Shown here in pieces: positions 25,971 through 35,176 of a stretch of DNA of 64,000 nt; position 1 is the stretch's first letter, and each line of letters starts with the position of its first letter. Source of the stretch: Frankia casuarinae (GTDB taxonomy: Bacteria > Actinomycetota > Actinomycetes > Frankiales > Frankiaceae); assembly GCF_000013345.1 (NCBI RefSeq), contig NC_007777.1, forward strand, positions 1,612,001 through 1,676,000, in the 5' to 3' direction. The translations under genes and the position numbers were made by a program. The notes beneath the pieces are model-generated. The model was not told the DNA's origin. It searched no databases and saw only the letters and a list, made by a program, of their open reading frames with translations.

Positions 25971-26684
25971 ATGCTCGCTAGCAAGGCACGACCGCAGATC
26001 CAGAAGTTGCTCGACCCGGTGAGCCAGTGGGCCGCCCGGTCGTCGGTGTCGCCGGATGTCGTGACGATCATCGGCATGGTCGGGGTCGCGGGCGGGGCTC
26101 TGGGGTTCTTCACCCGCGGGGTGTTCTTCCTCGGCACCGTGGTAGTCACGCTGTTCGTCTTCTCGGACCTGATCGACGGGGTCATCGCCCGCGCCCGCGG
26201 CATCTCCTCCAAGTGGGGGGCCTTTCTCGACTCCACGTCCGACCGGGTCGGCGACGGCGCGATCTTCGGATCGCTCGTCCTCTGGTACGCCGGCGACGGC
26301 GATTCCCTGCCGTTGGCGGGTGCGGCCCTGATCTGCCTGGTCGCCGGGTCGATCACCTCGTACGTCAAGGCCCGCGCCGAGGGACTCGGCTTCACCTGTG
26401 ACGTGGGGTTCGCCGAACGGGGCGAGCGGTTGCTGATCCTGCTGGTCGCCGCCGGGCTGTACGGCCTCGGGGTGCCCTACCTCCTGCCCGCGGCGCTGTG
26501 GTTCCTCGTCGGTGCCACCACGCTGACGGTCGTCCAGCGGGTCGTCCACGTCTACCGGCAGTGGTACCGTGCGGGGGACCCTCCCTCCCCGTTGACGTCA
26601 AGGGCGGCCCCGACCACCGCGTCCCGGACCACGGCTGCGTCCCGGAGCGCGACCACCTTCGGCCCCGGCCGCAACGGCCGCTGA
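25971..26684 (+). CDS. pgsA1: Phosphatidylinositol phosphate synthase
   Basis: 237 residues from ATG 25971. An integral membrane CDP-alcohol phosphotransferase with the complete motif D66-x2-D69-G70-x2-A73-R74-x8-G83-x3-D87-x3-D91 and several hydrophobic helices. It joins CDP-diacylglycerol and inositol-phosphate to make the phosphatidylinositol phosphate used for PI and PIMs. Assignment to PgsA1 rather than another CDP-alcohol enzyme rests on the acyltransferase and pimA genes that follow. The C-terminal ~35 residues are Ser/Thr/Ala-rich and probably disordered. Confidence 0.88.
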   Translation: MLASKARPQIQKLLDPVSQWAARSSVSPDVVTIIGMVGVAGGALGFFTRGVFFLGTVVVTLFVFSDLIDGVIARARGISSKWGAFLDSTSDRVGDGAIFGSLVLWYAGDGDSLPLAGAALICLVAGSITSYVKARAEGLGFTCDVGFAERGERLLILLVAAGLYGLGVPYLLPAALWFLVGATTLTVVQRVVHVYRQWYRAGDPPSPLTSRAAPTTASRTTAASRSATTFGPGRNGR

Positions 26685-26719
26685 GCGGTCATCGAGACGA
26701 CCCGACGAAGAGCCGAGCG

Positions 26720-27598
26720 TTGACGACGGGCGTGCGGGCGACGGCGGCTGGGCGGTTCACCGACCTCGCCTACGCGCTGGGCTGGCGCGGCGTCCGGCTG
26801 CTCCCGCAGCCCGTGGCCGCCGCGGCGTTCCGGTTCGGCGCCGACCTGGCCTACCGCCGCGACGGGCGGGGGGTGCGCCGGCTGCGGTCGAATCTCGCCC
26901 GGGTGGCGCCGCCGGGAACCGATCTGGACCGGTTGACCCGGGCGGCGATGCGCTCCTACGCGCGGTACTGGCTGGAGGTGTTCCGCTTCCGAGAGATCGG
27001 TCTGGACCGTGTCGTCGGCCGGCTGCGGCTGCTGGACCAGTATCGGTTGTGGGATGCGCACGCCCGCGGGAAAGGGACCATCGTGGCGCTGCCGCACATG
27101 GGCAACTGGGAGCAGGCGGGCGCCTGGCTGGTGGCGAATGGCGTGCCGTTCACGACCGTCGCCGAACGCCTGCGGCCGGAGGCGCTCTTCGAGCGGTTCT
27201 TGGCCTTCCGCTCGGAACTCGGCATGGAGGTCGTCCCGCTGACCGGCGGGCAGGCTCCTCCGTTCGACCTGCTCACCGAGCGCCTGCTGGCCGGGGGGAT
27301 GCTCTGCCTGCTCGCGGACCGGGATCTCTCCCGTGGCGGGATCCCGGTGAGGTTCTTCGGCGCCACGGCCACCATGCCCGGCGGGCCCGCGGCGCTCGCG
27401 TTGCGCACCGGAGCGGCGCTGCTGCCCGCCACGCTCTGGTTCGACCATGACGGGTGGAGCGGGCGGATCCATCCCGCCGTCGAGCCGAGCGACATCCCGA
27501 CGATGACGCAGGGACTCGCGGACGCCTTCGCCGCCGGCGTTGCCGCGCACCCCGCGGACTGGCACATGCTCCAGCGGATCTGGCGCGACGACGGATGA
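26720..27598 (+). CDS. Phosphatidylinositol mannoside acyltransferase
   Basis: 292 residues from TTG 26720; GTG 26732 is an equally plausible start. A lysophospholipid-acyltransferase (LpxL/HtrB) fold with the catalytic HMGNWE (H126, E131), then LLADRDLSRGGIPVRFFG and GPAALALRTGAALLPA. By family (Rv2611c/PatA) and position between pgsA1 and pimA it should acylate the mannose of PIM on the inner face of the membrane. It is followed by pimA after seven bases, so they are probably translated from one mRNA. Confidence 0.9.
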   Translation: MTTGVRATAAGRFTDLAYALGWRGVRLLPQPVAAAAFRFGADLAYRRDGRGVRRLRSNLARVAPPGTDLDRLTRAAMRSYARYWLEVFRFREIGLDRVVGRLRLLDQYRLWDAHARGKGTIVALPHMGNWEQAGAWLVANGVPFTTVAERLRPEALFERFLAFRSELGMEVVPLTGGQAPPFDLLTERLLAGGMLCLLADRDLSRGGIPVRFFGATATMPGGPAALALRTGAALLPATLWFDHDGWSGRIHPAVEPSDIPTMTQGLADAFAAGVAAHPADWHMLQRIWRDDG

Positions 27599-27605
27599 CG
27601 CCGCC

Positions 27606-28772
27606 GTGAAGATCGGTCTGGCCTGCCCCTATGCCTGGGACGTACCGGGCGGGGTCCAGGCGCACGTGCGTGACCTCGCCGAGACCCTGATCGCCGCCGG
27701 TCACGAGGTGTCCGTCATCACCCCGGTGGACGACGAACGGACCCTGCCGCCCTACGCGGTGGACGCGGGTCGGGCGTTACCGCTGCCCTACAACGGCTCC
27801 GTCGCCCGGCTCCTGATGGGCCCGGTCTCGGCCGCCCGGGTCCGCCGTTGGCTGCGTGAGCACGACTTCGATGTCCTGCACGCCCACGAACCGACCGCGC
27901 CCAGCGTCAGCCTCCTGGCCTGCATGCTGGCCGATGGACCGATCGTCGCCACCTTCCACACCGCCAACCCCCGGTCGCGGTTCCTCACCGCGGCCCAGGG
28001 CGCGCTGCAGCCGTCGTTCGAGAAGCTGCGGGCTCGGATCGCGGTCTCCGAGGCGGCCCGGCGCACCCTCGTCGAGCATCTGGGCGCCGACGCCATCCTG
28101 ATCCCGAACGGGGTGGCGGTGCAGAACTTCGCCGGCGCCCGGCCCCTGCCCGACTACGACGACGGGCGGCCCACCGTCGTGTTCCTCGGGCGTATCGACG
28201 AGCCGCGCAAGGGCCTTGACGTGCTGCTCGCCGCCCTGCCTGCGCTCGCCGCCGAGATCGACGGTGTCCGGCTGCTGGTGGCGGGGCCCGGTGACGGGGC
28301 GGCGGTGCGGGCCCGGCTGGAGCCCACCCTGCGCTCGCGGGTCGACCTCGTCGGCATGGTCTCCGACGCTGACAAGCCCCGGGTTTTCGCCTCCGGGCAG
28401 GTCTACTGCGCCCCGAACACCGGTCAGGAGAGCTTCGGGATCGTGCTGCTCGAGGCGATGGCGACCGGGACCCCGGTGGTGGCCAGCGACATCGACGCCT
28501 TCCGCCGGGTCCTCGATGACGGGCGCGCCGGCAGGCTGTTCGACGTCGGCGATCCCGCGCGGCTGGCCGCGACCCTGGCCCAGGTGCTGCGTGATCCCGC
28601 CGGCGCCGCGCGGCTGGTGGAACGCGGTCGCGCCGTCGTCACCGCCTACGACTGGCGGGCCATCGCCGAGCGGATCGTCGGGGTGTACCAGATGGTCTCC
28701 GGGGACATGCGGGTGTCGGTCGCGACGGCGACGCGGTTGCCGGTCCGGGGCGACGCGAGGAGTGGTAACTGA
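27606..28772 (+). CDS. pimA: Phosphatidylinositol alpha-mannosyltransferase
   Basis: 388 residues from GTG 27606. GT4 family, GT-B fold: N-terminal KIGLACPYAWDVPGGVQAHV, catalytic H118 in ATFHTAN, donor-site VVFLGRIDEPRKG, and the E-x7-E pair E275/E283 (ESFGIVLLEAM). It transfers the first mannose from GDP-mannose to phosphatidylinositol at the inner face of the plasma membrane, starting PIM synthesis. The ~25 C-terminal residues after VYQMVSG are not typical of the family. Confidence 0.93.
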   Translation: MKIGLACPYAWDVPGGVQAHVRDLAETLIAAGHEVSVITPVDDERTLPPYAVDAGRALPLPYNGSVARLLMGPVSAARVRRWLREHDFDVLHAHEPTAPSVSLLACMLADGPIVATFHTANPRSRFLTAAQGALQPSFEKLRARIAVSEAARRTLVEHLGADAILIPNGVAVQNFAGARPLPDYDDGRPTVVFLGRIDEPRKGLDVLLAALPALAAEIDGVRLLVAGPGDGAAVRARLEPTLRSRVDLVGMVSDADKPRVFASGQVYCAPNTGQESFGIVLLEAMATGTPVVASDIDAFRRVLDDGRAGRLFDVGDPARLAATLAQVLRDPAGAARLVERGRAVVTAYDWRAIAERIVGVYQMVSGDMRVSVATATRLPVRGDARSGN

Positions 28773-28826
28773 CCTGCCCCGGTACCAGAGCCACGTCACA
28801 TTCGGCCGTTGGTTACGCTGCGCGGG

Positions 28827-29381
28827 ATGACCGTCGTCGTGGTGGTGGTCGCCTTGGTGGTGGCGATCGCGACCTATCTGACCTGGCTGGCCACTCGGCT
28901 CGACCGACTCGCGGCCCGGGTCGCGGACGCCCGCGGTGGGCTGGTGGCGCACCTGGTCGCCCGCGCCGACGCCGCGCGCGAGCTGGCCCTGCGATGTGAG
29001 CTGGCCGAGCTGGGCGAGAGCGTGGCCCGGGCCCGAACGGCCTATCCGGACCTGCTCGCCGGGGGGGCGTTGGACGCCGCGGTCGAGCAGAGCGAGAATG
29101 CCCTGAGCCGGGCGTTACGGTCCGCCGAGGTCGCCGCGGCCGGCCAGCACCACCCCGCCGAGCTGCATGCGGTCGACTCCTGCGCGGCCCGGGTCGCGCT
29201 CGCCCGGCAGTTCCACAACGACGCGGTCCGCGACCTGCGGGCACTCGCCGGTCGACGCGTGGTGCGGATGGCGCACCTGGCCGGCCGCCGGCCGCCGGCC
29301 AGCTACTTCGAGATCGACGACGCCCTGCCGATCCGTGGCGAGGGCGTCCCTCGCGACGACCTGCCGGGGCTGGCCTCCTGA
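28827..29381 (+). CDS. Membrane-anchored LemA-like protein
   Basis: 184 residues from ATG 28827. One N-terminal membrane helix (2-20, very Val-rich), then a helical domain with paired segments (ELALRCELAELGESVARART, VALARQFHNDAVRDLRALAG). ARQFHNDAVRDL resembles the AxxxYNxxVxxYN helix of LemA proteins, but similarity is limited. A gene of this kind commonly lies between pimA and pdxS in actinomycetes. The function is unknown; it may support the cell envelope. Confidence 0.65.
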   Translation: MTVVVVVVALVVAIATYLTWLATRLDRLAARVADARGGLVAHLVARADAARELALRCELAELGESVARARTAYPDLLAGGALDAAVEQSENALSRALRSAEVAAAGQHHPAELHAVDSCAARVALARQFHNDAVRDLRALAGRRVVRMAHLAGRRPPASYFEIDDALPIRGEGVPRDDLPGLAS

Positions 29382-29530
29382 TGGCCCGGCCGGTCGCGAG
29401 ATCGCCGTACCATGGAAAACCGACCCACCCGTACGGGAACCATCCGGTGGGGTAGCCGACATGCAGGTGCCAGACATGCCGGTACCCAGCGGCCCTGGCG
29501 ACCCGACCCAGTGAAAAGAGACGGCACATC

Positions 29531-30463
29531 ATGTCCGAGGGCCAGACTGCCCCCGCCGCCGGCCCGGCGACCGACTCCGCCCGGCATGCCGGTACCGCCC
29601 GCGTCAAGCGCGGCATGGCGGAGATGCTCAAGGGCGGTGTGATCATGGATGTGGTCACCGCCGAGCAGGCCCGCATCGCCGAGGACGCCGGCGCCGTCGC
29701 GGTGATGGCGCTGGAGCGGGTTCCCGCCGACATCCGGGCGCAGGGTGGGGTGGCGCGGATGAGTGATCCCGACATGATCTCGGAGATCATCGAGGCGGTC
29801 TCCATCCCGGTCATGGCCAAGGCCCGGATCGGGCATTTCGTCGAGGCACAGGTGCTGCAGGCGCTCGGGGTGGACTACGTCGACGAGTCCGAGGTTCTCA
29901 CGCCTGCCGACCCGCACCACCACATCGACAAGTGGCGCTTCACGGTGCCGTTCGTCTGCGGAGCCACCAACCTGGGGGAGGCGCTGCGCCGGATCGCCGA
30001 GGGCGCGGCGATGATCCGTTCCAAGGGTGAGGCGGGCACCGGCGAGGTGTCCAACGCCGTGGTGCACATGCGTACCATCCGGGCGGAGATCGCCCGGCTG
30101 TCGGGGCTGCCCGCCGAGGAGCTCTACGCGGCGGCCAAGGAGCTGCGCGCCCCGGTCGAGCTGGTCGCCGAGGTGGCCCGGCTCGGTCGGCTGCCCGTCG
30201 TGCTGTTCACCGCCGGCGGTATCGCCACCCCGGCGGACGCGGCGCTGATGATGCAGCTCGGCGCGGACGGGGTGTTCGTCGGGTCCGGGATCTTCAAGTC
30301 CGGGGACCCGGCGCGCCGCGCTCGGGCCATCGTCGAGGCGACCACCATGTTCAAGGACCCCGACGTTCTGGTGAAGGTCTCCCGGGGCCTTGGCGAGGCG
30401 ATGGTAGGCATCAACGTCACCGAGCTTCCCCCGGAAGCCCGCTACGCCGACCGCGGCTGGTGA
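29531..30463 (+). CDS. pdxS: Pyridoxal 5'-phosphate synthase, synthase subunit
   Basis: 310 residues from ATG 29531. A TIM-barrel enzyme that builds PLP from ribose 5-phosphate, glyceraldehyde 3-phosphate and ammonia supplied by PdxT. Catalytic lysines K97 (VMAKARIGH) and K165 (RSKGEAGTG) are present, with GDP-like [18 protein letters not shown] and [14 protein letters not shown]. The ~20-residue N-terminal extension ([20 protein letters not shown]) is actinobacterial. Its stop overlaps the pdxT start by four bases, so the subunits are translationally coupled. Confidence 0.97.
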   Translation: MSEGQTAPAAGPATDSARHAGTARVKRGMAEMLKGGVIMDVVTAEQARIAEDAGAVAVMALERVPADIRAQGGVARMSDPDMISEIIEAVSIPVMAKARIGHFVEAQVLQALGVDYVDESEVLTPADPHHHIDKWRFTVPFVCGATNLGEALRRIAEGAAMIRSKGEAGTGEVSNAVVHMRTIRAEIARLSGLPAEELYAAAKELRAPVELVAEVARLGRLPVVLFTAGGIATPADAALMMQLGADGVFVGSGIFKSGDPARRARAIVEATTMFKDPDVLVKVSRGLGEAMVGINVTELPPEARYADRGW

Positions 30464-31059
30464 GTGGCCCGCGGATCGGCATCCTCGCGTTGCAGGGGGA
30501 TGTGCGCGAGCACGCCCGGGCGCTCACCGAGGCCGGCGCGCGGCCGGTGGCGGTGCGCCACGCGGTGGAGCTCGCCGAGGTCGACGGGCTCGTCCTGCCC
30601 GGAGGTGAATCCACCACGATCGGCCGGTTGCTGCGCGTGTTCGAGCTGTTGGAGCCGTTGCGGGCGGCGGTGGCCGCGGGGTTGCCCGTGTTCGGTTCAT
30701 GTGCTGGCATGATCCTGCTTGCGCGGGACGTCGTGGGCGGTCGGCCGGATCAACCACTGATCGGCGGACTGGACATCGTCGTCCGGCGTAACGCCTTCGG
30801 CCGGCAGGTGGACTCGTTCGAGGCACACCTCGAGGTCGTCGGGGTGGCGGGGCCACCTGTGCACGCGGTCTTCATCCGGGCACCATGGGTAGAAAAGGCA
30901 GGAGACGCGGTCGAGGTCCTGGCCCGTGTCGCCGAGGCGCCGGTGACGGTCCGCCAAGGACCGCTGCTGGCCACCGCGTTCCATCCGGAGCTGACCGGTG
31001 ATGCCCGGGTGCACCGGCTATTCGTCGACAGCGTCCGATCGTCCGGGTCCGGTCGATGA
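30460..31059 (+). CDS. pdxT: Pyridoxal 5'-phosphate synthase, glutaminase subunit
   Basis: 199 residues from GTG 30460 (GTGA overlap with the pdxS stop). Class I-like glutaminase: [22 protein letters not shown], nucleophile C81 in FGSCAGM, and H175/E177 in AFHPE. It releases ammonia from glutamine and channels it to PdxS in a 12+12 complex. YebC follows 22 bases downstream, continuing the operon. Confidence 0.97.
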   Translation: MSGPRIGILALQGDVREHARALTEAGARPVAVRHAVELAEVDGLVLPGGESTTIGRLLRVFELLEPLRAAVAAGLPVFGSCAGMILLARDVVGGRPDQPLIGGLDIVVRRNAFGRQVDSFEAHLEVVGVAGPPVHAVFIRAPWVEKAGDAVEVLARVAEAPVTVRQGPLLATAFHPELTGDARVHRLFVDSVRSSGSGR

Positions 31060-31081
31060 TCGGGCGCAAGAGAGGCAGGTC

Positions 31082-31837
31082 ATGAGCGGCCACTCCAAGT
31101 GGGCGACCACCAAGCACAAGAAGGCGGTCATCGATGCCCGCCGGGGCAAGCTGTTCGCCAAACTGATCAAGACGGTCGAGGTGGCGGCCAAGACGGGCGG
31201 CGGAGACCCCGCGGGCAACCCGACGCTCGCCGACGCCATCGCCAAGGCGAAGTCGCAGTCCGTGCCGAACGACAACATCGAACGGGCCGTCAAGCGGGGT
31301 TCCGGCGAGCTCGCCGGTGGGGTGAACTACGAGGACATCACCTATGAGGCGTACGGCCCGGGCGGGGTGGCGATCCTCGTGGAGTGCCTGACCGACAACC
31401 GTAACCGGGCGGCGTCGGATGTCCGGGTGGCGATCACCCGTAACGGCGGCACGGTGGCCGACCCGGGGTCGGTGTCGTACCTGTTCAACCGCAAGGGTGT
31501 CGTGCTTATCGAGAAGACCGCCGGCCTCACCGAGGACGACGTACTGCTCGCTGTGCTCGACGCCGGCGCGGAGGAGGTCAACGACGTCGGGGAGGCCTTC
31601 GAGGTGGTCTCCGAGGCGACCGATCTGCACGCCGTGCGGGTGGCCGCCACCGATGCCGGCCTGGCGGTCACCTCCGCGGACATCTCCTGGCTGCCGAGTG
31701 TGAGCGTGTCGCTGGAGGCCGAACCCGCCGCCAAGGTCCTCAAGCTCATCGAGGCGGTCGAGGATCTCGATGACGTCCAGAACGTCTGGTTCAATGCCGA
31801 CATCTCCGATGACGTGATGGAGCTCGTCGGCAGCTGA
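31082..31837 (+). CDS. yebC: YebC/PmpR-family protein
   Basis: 251 residues from ATG 31082, with GAGAGGCAGG upstream. The standard N-terminus [21 protein letters not shown] and the segments [31 protein letters not shown] and FNRKGVV identify YebC. Members are described as DNA-binding regulators and, more recently, as ribosome-associated factors that relieve stalling; which applies here cannot be told. As in many bacteria, it directly precedes ruvC. Confidence 0.95.
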   Translation: MSGHSKWATTKHKKAVIDARRGKLFAKLIKTVEVAAKTGGGDPAGNPTLADAIAKAKSQSVPNDNIERAVKRGSGELAGGVNYEDITYEAYGPGGVAILVECLTDNRNRAASDVRVAITRNGGTVADPGSVSYLFNRKGVVLIEKTAGLTEDDVLLAVLDAGAEEVNDVGEAFEVVSEATDLHAVRVAATDAGLAVTSADISWLPSVSVSLEAEPAAKVLKLIEAVEDLDDVQNVWFNADISDDVMELVGS

Positions 31838-31940
31838 TCGTCCTCTCGGGCGATCTGTTGGGCGTGTCGTGGATGTCCGGTTGTGCCGCCGCCCCTAGAA
31901 TCGAACGAATGTTCTTGTGAACGTGCGGTCGGGAGGGTGG

Positions 31941-32459
31941 ATGCGGGTGCTGGGGGTCGATCCGGGGCTGACCCGGTGTGGCCTGGGGGTCGTCGACGGT
32001 GGCCTCGGCATCCGGGCCCACCTGGTCGAGGTGGGGGTGGTGCGCACCCCCGCCACCGCCGAGGTCGCCGAACGGTTGTGCGCCGTGTCCGATGGCATCG
32101 ACGCCTGGCTCGATCGCACCCGCCCGGAGGCGGTCGCGGTCGAGAAGGTCTTCAGCCAGGCGAACATGCGTACCGTGATGGGCACCGCGCAGGCCGGGGC
32201 GGTCGCCATCGTGCTGGCCGCCCGGCGAGGCCTGCCGGTGGGTCTCTACACGCCCAGTGAGGTGAAGGCCGCGGTGACCGGCAGCGGCCGGGCGGACAAA
32301 GCGCAGGTCAGTTTTATGATCACCAGATTGCTCGGGCTGACCGAGGCGCCACGCCCGGCCGACGCGGCGGACGCCCTCGCGTTGGCGCTCTGCCACCTGT
32401 GGCGTGGGCCGGCGCTGGCCCGGTTCCGTTCCGCCGCGCCGGGCGGACCCACCCGATGA
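31941..32459 (+). CDS. ruvC: Holliday junction endonuclease RuvC
   Basis: 172 residues from ATG 31941, with GGGAGG five bases upstream. An RNase-H-like resolvase with acidic catalytic residues D7 (VLGVDPG), E69 (VAVEKVF), D141 and D144 ([14 protein letters not shown]). It cleaves Holliday junctions in recombination repair with RuvAB. It overlaps ruvA by four bases (ATGA). Confidence 0.97.
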   Translation: MRVLGVDPGLTRCGLGVVDGGLGIRAHLVEVGVVRTPATAEVAERLCAVSDGIDAWLDRTRPEAVAVEKVFSQANMRTVMGTAQAGAVAIVLAARRGLPVGLYTPSEVKAAVTGSGRADKAQVSFMITRLLGLTEAPRPADAADALALALCHLWRGPALARFRSAAPGGPTR

Positions 32460-33199
32460 TCGCGTCGTTGGCCGGCACGGTCACCGCGCTGACCCCGCTG
32501 TCCGCCGTCATCGAGGTCGGCGGGGTGGGCCTGCTCGTCCACTGCTCGCCGTCGACGCTGTCGCGGCTGCGGGTGGGGGAGTCCGCCTCCCTCGCCACCA
32601 CCCTGATCGTGCGCGAGACCGAGCTGACCCTCTACGGCTTCGCCGACGCCGATGCGCGCGACGTCTTCGAGATCCTGCAGAGCGCGGCCGGGGTCGGGCC
32701 CAAGCTCGCCCAGGCCGTGCTCGGGGTGCACGATCCCGACACGGTGCGCCGCGCCGTCGCCGAGGAGGATCTCGCGGTGCTGACGAAGGTCCCCGGTATC
32801 GGGCGCAAGGGCGCGCAGCGCATCGTCCTGGACCTGCGGGACCGGCTCGGTCCGCCGGGTGACGGTGCGCCGCTGCCCGGCCCGCGCCTGACGTCGGGAC
32901 CGGAACCGATGCCGGCCGATGCCGTCGGGGTCGCGGCGACCGTGCGGGAGGCGCTGGTGGGCCTGGGCTACTCGGGTCGTGAGGCCGACGCCGCCGTGTC
33001 CCGGGCGCTCGTGGTCCTGGCCGCGCCCGTCGGCGAGGGCGCCGCAGCCGGTGGCGAGCAGGCCGCCCCGGGCAAGGGAGACGTCCCGGGAAAGGAAGGC
33101 GCCCCGGGTTCCCGGGCCGGGGCCGACTCGGGAACCGGCGGCGCTCCGCCCGACACCGCGACCCTGCTGCGCGCGAGTCTTGCCGTGCTACGCAGGTGA
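32456..33199 (+). CDS. ruvA: Holliday junction DNA-binding subunit RuvA
   Basis: 247 residues from ATG 32456. An N-terminal OB domain ([11 protein letters not shown]), two helix-hairpin-helix motifs ([28 protein letters not shown]) and a C-terminal domain III beginning [12 protein letters not shown] that contacts RuvB. A low-complexity Gly/Pro/Ala segment of ~45 residues (from ~201) splits the end of domain III, so the protein is longer than the usual ~200 residues. Confidence 0.96.
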   Translation: MIASLAGTVTALTPLSAVIEVGGVGLLVHCSPSTLSRLRVGESASLATTLIVRETELTLYGFADADARDVFEILQSAAGVGPKLAQAVLGVHDPDTVRRAVAEEDLAVLTKVPGIGRKGAQRIVLDLRDRLGPPGDGAPLPGPRLTSGPEPMPADAVGVAATVREALVGLGYSGREADAAVSRALVVLAAPVGEGAAAGGEQAAPGKGDVPGKEGAPGSRAGADSGTGGAPPDTATLLRASLAVLRR

Positions 33200-33242
33200 G
33201 GGCCGTTATGACGCCGCCATGCGGCGCGCGACCGCGTCGGGC

Positions 33243-33290
33243 GGTGGTCAGCCGGGGCGGTGGTCAGCCGGGGCGGCGGTCGGTCGGAGC
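33243..33290. repeat. 16-base tandem repeat, three copies, between ruvA and ruvB
   Basis: Two exact units of GGTGGTCAGCCGGGGC and one diverged unit lie in the 130-base ruvA-ruvB spacer. Confidence 0.88.
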
Positions 33291-33329
33291 GGGGGTACGT
33301 CGAGGGGCGGGGGTACGCGGAGGTGGGAC

Positions 33330-34376
33330 ATGAGTGACGACGGCCTGGTGTCCGCCGCGGCGAGTCCCGAGGAGCGCGCCTTCGAGGCCGGGCTGCGTCC
33401 GCGCACCCTGGCCGAGTTCGTCGGCCAGCGTAAGGTGCGCGAGCAGCTCACAATCATGCTCGAGGGGGCGCGGGCGCGTGGTCGCCCGCCGGACCACGTC
33501 CTGCTGTCGGGCCCGCCCGGTCTGGGCAAGACCAGCCTTGCGATGATCATGGCGCAGGAGCTCGAGGTTCCGTTGCGGATGACCAGTGGGCCGGCGATCG
33601 AACGCGCCGGGGATCTCGTCGCGATCCTCACTGCCCTCTCCCCGGGAGAGGTCCTGTTCCTCGACGAGATTCACCGGATCGCCCGGCCAGCCGAGGAACT
33701 GCTCTACGCCGCGATGGAGGACTTCCGGGTTGACGTCATCCTGGGCAAGGGCCCGGGCGCGACCGCGATCCCCCTCGACGTGTCGCCATTCACGCTGGTC
33801 GGGGCTACCACCCGGTCGGGCCTGCTGACCGGCCCGCTGCGGGATCGGTTCGGGTTCACCGCCCATCTGGACTTCTACGACGCCGACGAGCTCGCCCGGG
33901 TGCTGACTCGCTCGGCCGGCCTGCTGGGGGTCACCCTCACCGCCGAGGGAGCCGCCGAGGTCGCTGGCCGGTCGCGTGGTACGCCCCGCATCGCCAACCG
34001 GTTGCTGCGCCGGGTGCGCGACTACGCGGAGGTGCGGGCCGACGGCGTGGTCACCCGCGAGATCGCCCAGGCGGCGCTGCGGATCTACGACGTCGACGGG
34101 CTCGGACTGGACCGTCTCGACCGGGCCGTGCTGGAGGCGCTGGTCACCCGGTTCGGCGGCGGTCCGGTCGGGCTCACCACGCTCGCCGTGTCGGTCGGGG
34201 AGGAACCGGAGACGGTGGAGGACGTGGCCGAGCCGTTCCTGCTGCGTGCCGGCCTGCTGATCCGTACCGCCCGGGGCCGGATGGCCACTCCCGCCGCCTT
34301 CGAGCACCTCGGTCTGGACCCCGTCACCGATCCGCTCGGTCGTACCCAGGTCTCGCTGTTCACCGAGGGAGAATGA
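33330..34376 (+). CDS. ruvB: Holliday junction branch-migration ATPase RuvB
   Basis: 348 residues from ATG 33330, with GGAGGTGG upstream. AAA+ motor: Walker A GPPGLGKT (61-68), Walker B LDEIH (111-115), sensor 1 GATTRSG, arginine finger GPLRDRFG, then the winged-helix domain ([20 protein letters not shown]). It drives branch migration as a hexamer loaded by RuvA. It is separated from ruvA by 130 bases containing a 16-base repeat. Confidence 0.98.
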   Translation: MSDDGLVSAAASPEERAFEAGLRPRTLAEFVGQRKVREQLTIMLEGARARGRPPDHVLLSGPPGLGKTSLAMIMAQELEVPLRMTSGPAIERAGDLVAILTALSPGEVLFLDEIHRIARPAEELLYAAMEDFRVDVILGKGPGATAIPLDVSPFTLVGATTRSGLLTGPLRDRFGFTAHLDFYDADELARVLTRSAGLLGVTLTAEGAAEVAGRSRGTPRIANRLLRRVRDYAEVRADGVVTREIAQAALRIYDVDGLGLDRLDRAVLEALVTRFGGGPVGLTTLAVSVGEEPETVEDVAEPFLLRAGLLIRTARGRMATPAAFEHLGLDPVTDPLGRTQVSLFTEGE

Positions 34377-34561
34377 CTGTGAGAGGGTCGGTCGGCCGGG
34401 GAGTAGTCACTGAAGGTGATTACTCCGTCCGGGATGAGTCGTCCCCGTAGCATCGGCCATTCCGGCCGGAGGAGGTCCTGTGTGCCGGGCACAACCGCCC
34501 TGCCCACCACAGGCATCCGATCGATACGTACGATCGCCGCAACACATCAGGAGGGCAGGAC

Positions 34562-35029
34562 GTGCACGTACTCGTGGCAGCTTCGGTGGCGGCCGGCAAG
34601 GACGGGGGCAGTTCGATCAGCGGGCTTCTGTTCCCGCTGATCCTCATCCTGGTGATCGTCTACTTCTTCTCGATGCAGCGGCGCCGCGCCAAGGCGCAAC
34701 AGCAGCAGATATCGCGGATCGTTCCCGGTACCCTGGTGATGACCACCGCTGGTCTCTACGCCACGGTCGTCGAGATGGAGGACGGCGACCTCCTGCTGGA
34801 GGTTGCGCCCGATGTCGTCTGCCGCTTCTCGCGCAGCGCGGTCGCTCGGGTGATCAGTACGCCCGGCGGAGCCGGGGACGGCGGGGAGTCCTCCGGGGAA
34901 CCCCGGTCACACGACGACGGTTCCGACGGCCCCGGTGGCGCCGAGGCGTCGCATCCCGGCGGTGGCCTCCCCGGTGGGGACGGCGGCACGGGCGGTGAAA
35001 CGACACACCCGCCCCGCAAGGAGCTGTGA
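34562..35029 (+). CDS. yajC: Preprotein translocase accessory subunit YajC
   Basis: 155 residues from GTG 34562, with AGGAGGGCAGG upstream. One membrane helix (21-37, LLFPLILILVIVYFFSM), a basic QRRRAKAQQQQ stretch, then the YajC domain (IVPGTLVMTTAGLYATVVEM). The C-terminal ~55 residues are a Gly/Ser/His/Asp-rich tail not found in short YajC proteins. It associates with SecDF at the membrane, and secD and secF follow. Confidence 0.93.
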   Translation: MHVLVAASVAAGKDGGSSISGLLFPLILILVIVYFFSMQRRRAKAQQQQISRIVPGTLVMTTAGLYATVVEMEDGDLLLEVAPDVVCRFSRSAVARVISTPGGAGDGGESSGEPRSHDDGSDGPGGAEASHPGGGLPGGDGGTGGETTHPPRKEL

Positions 35030-35176
35030 TCGCCGGTCACCTGACCGAGCACTACCGTTCGGGGAGCGGAACGCACCCTCGGTGACATTCGTTCGGATAC
35101 TTTGGGCACCGCCGGTCCGGGCAGCGGCGAGACGAACGAGCGCCGGCACACCGGCGCGTGAGGAAGGGACTCGCAG

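Noticed and set aside
23790-26395. Longer start for the EF-G-like gene (about 200 extra N-terminal residues)
   Set aside because: The extension overlaps pgsA1 on the other strand and is low complexity. A strong AAGGAGG site precedes the ATG at 25789, and the P-loop then falls at the expected distance.
29461-29514. 17-codon leader peptide ([17 protein letters not shown]) before pdxS
   Set aside because: No attenuator-like structures or codon bias toward a regulated product are seen, and short frames of this size are frequent by chance.
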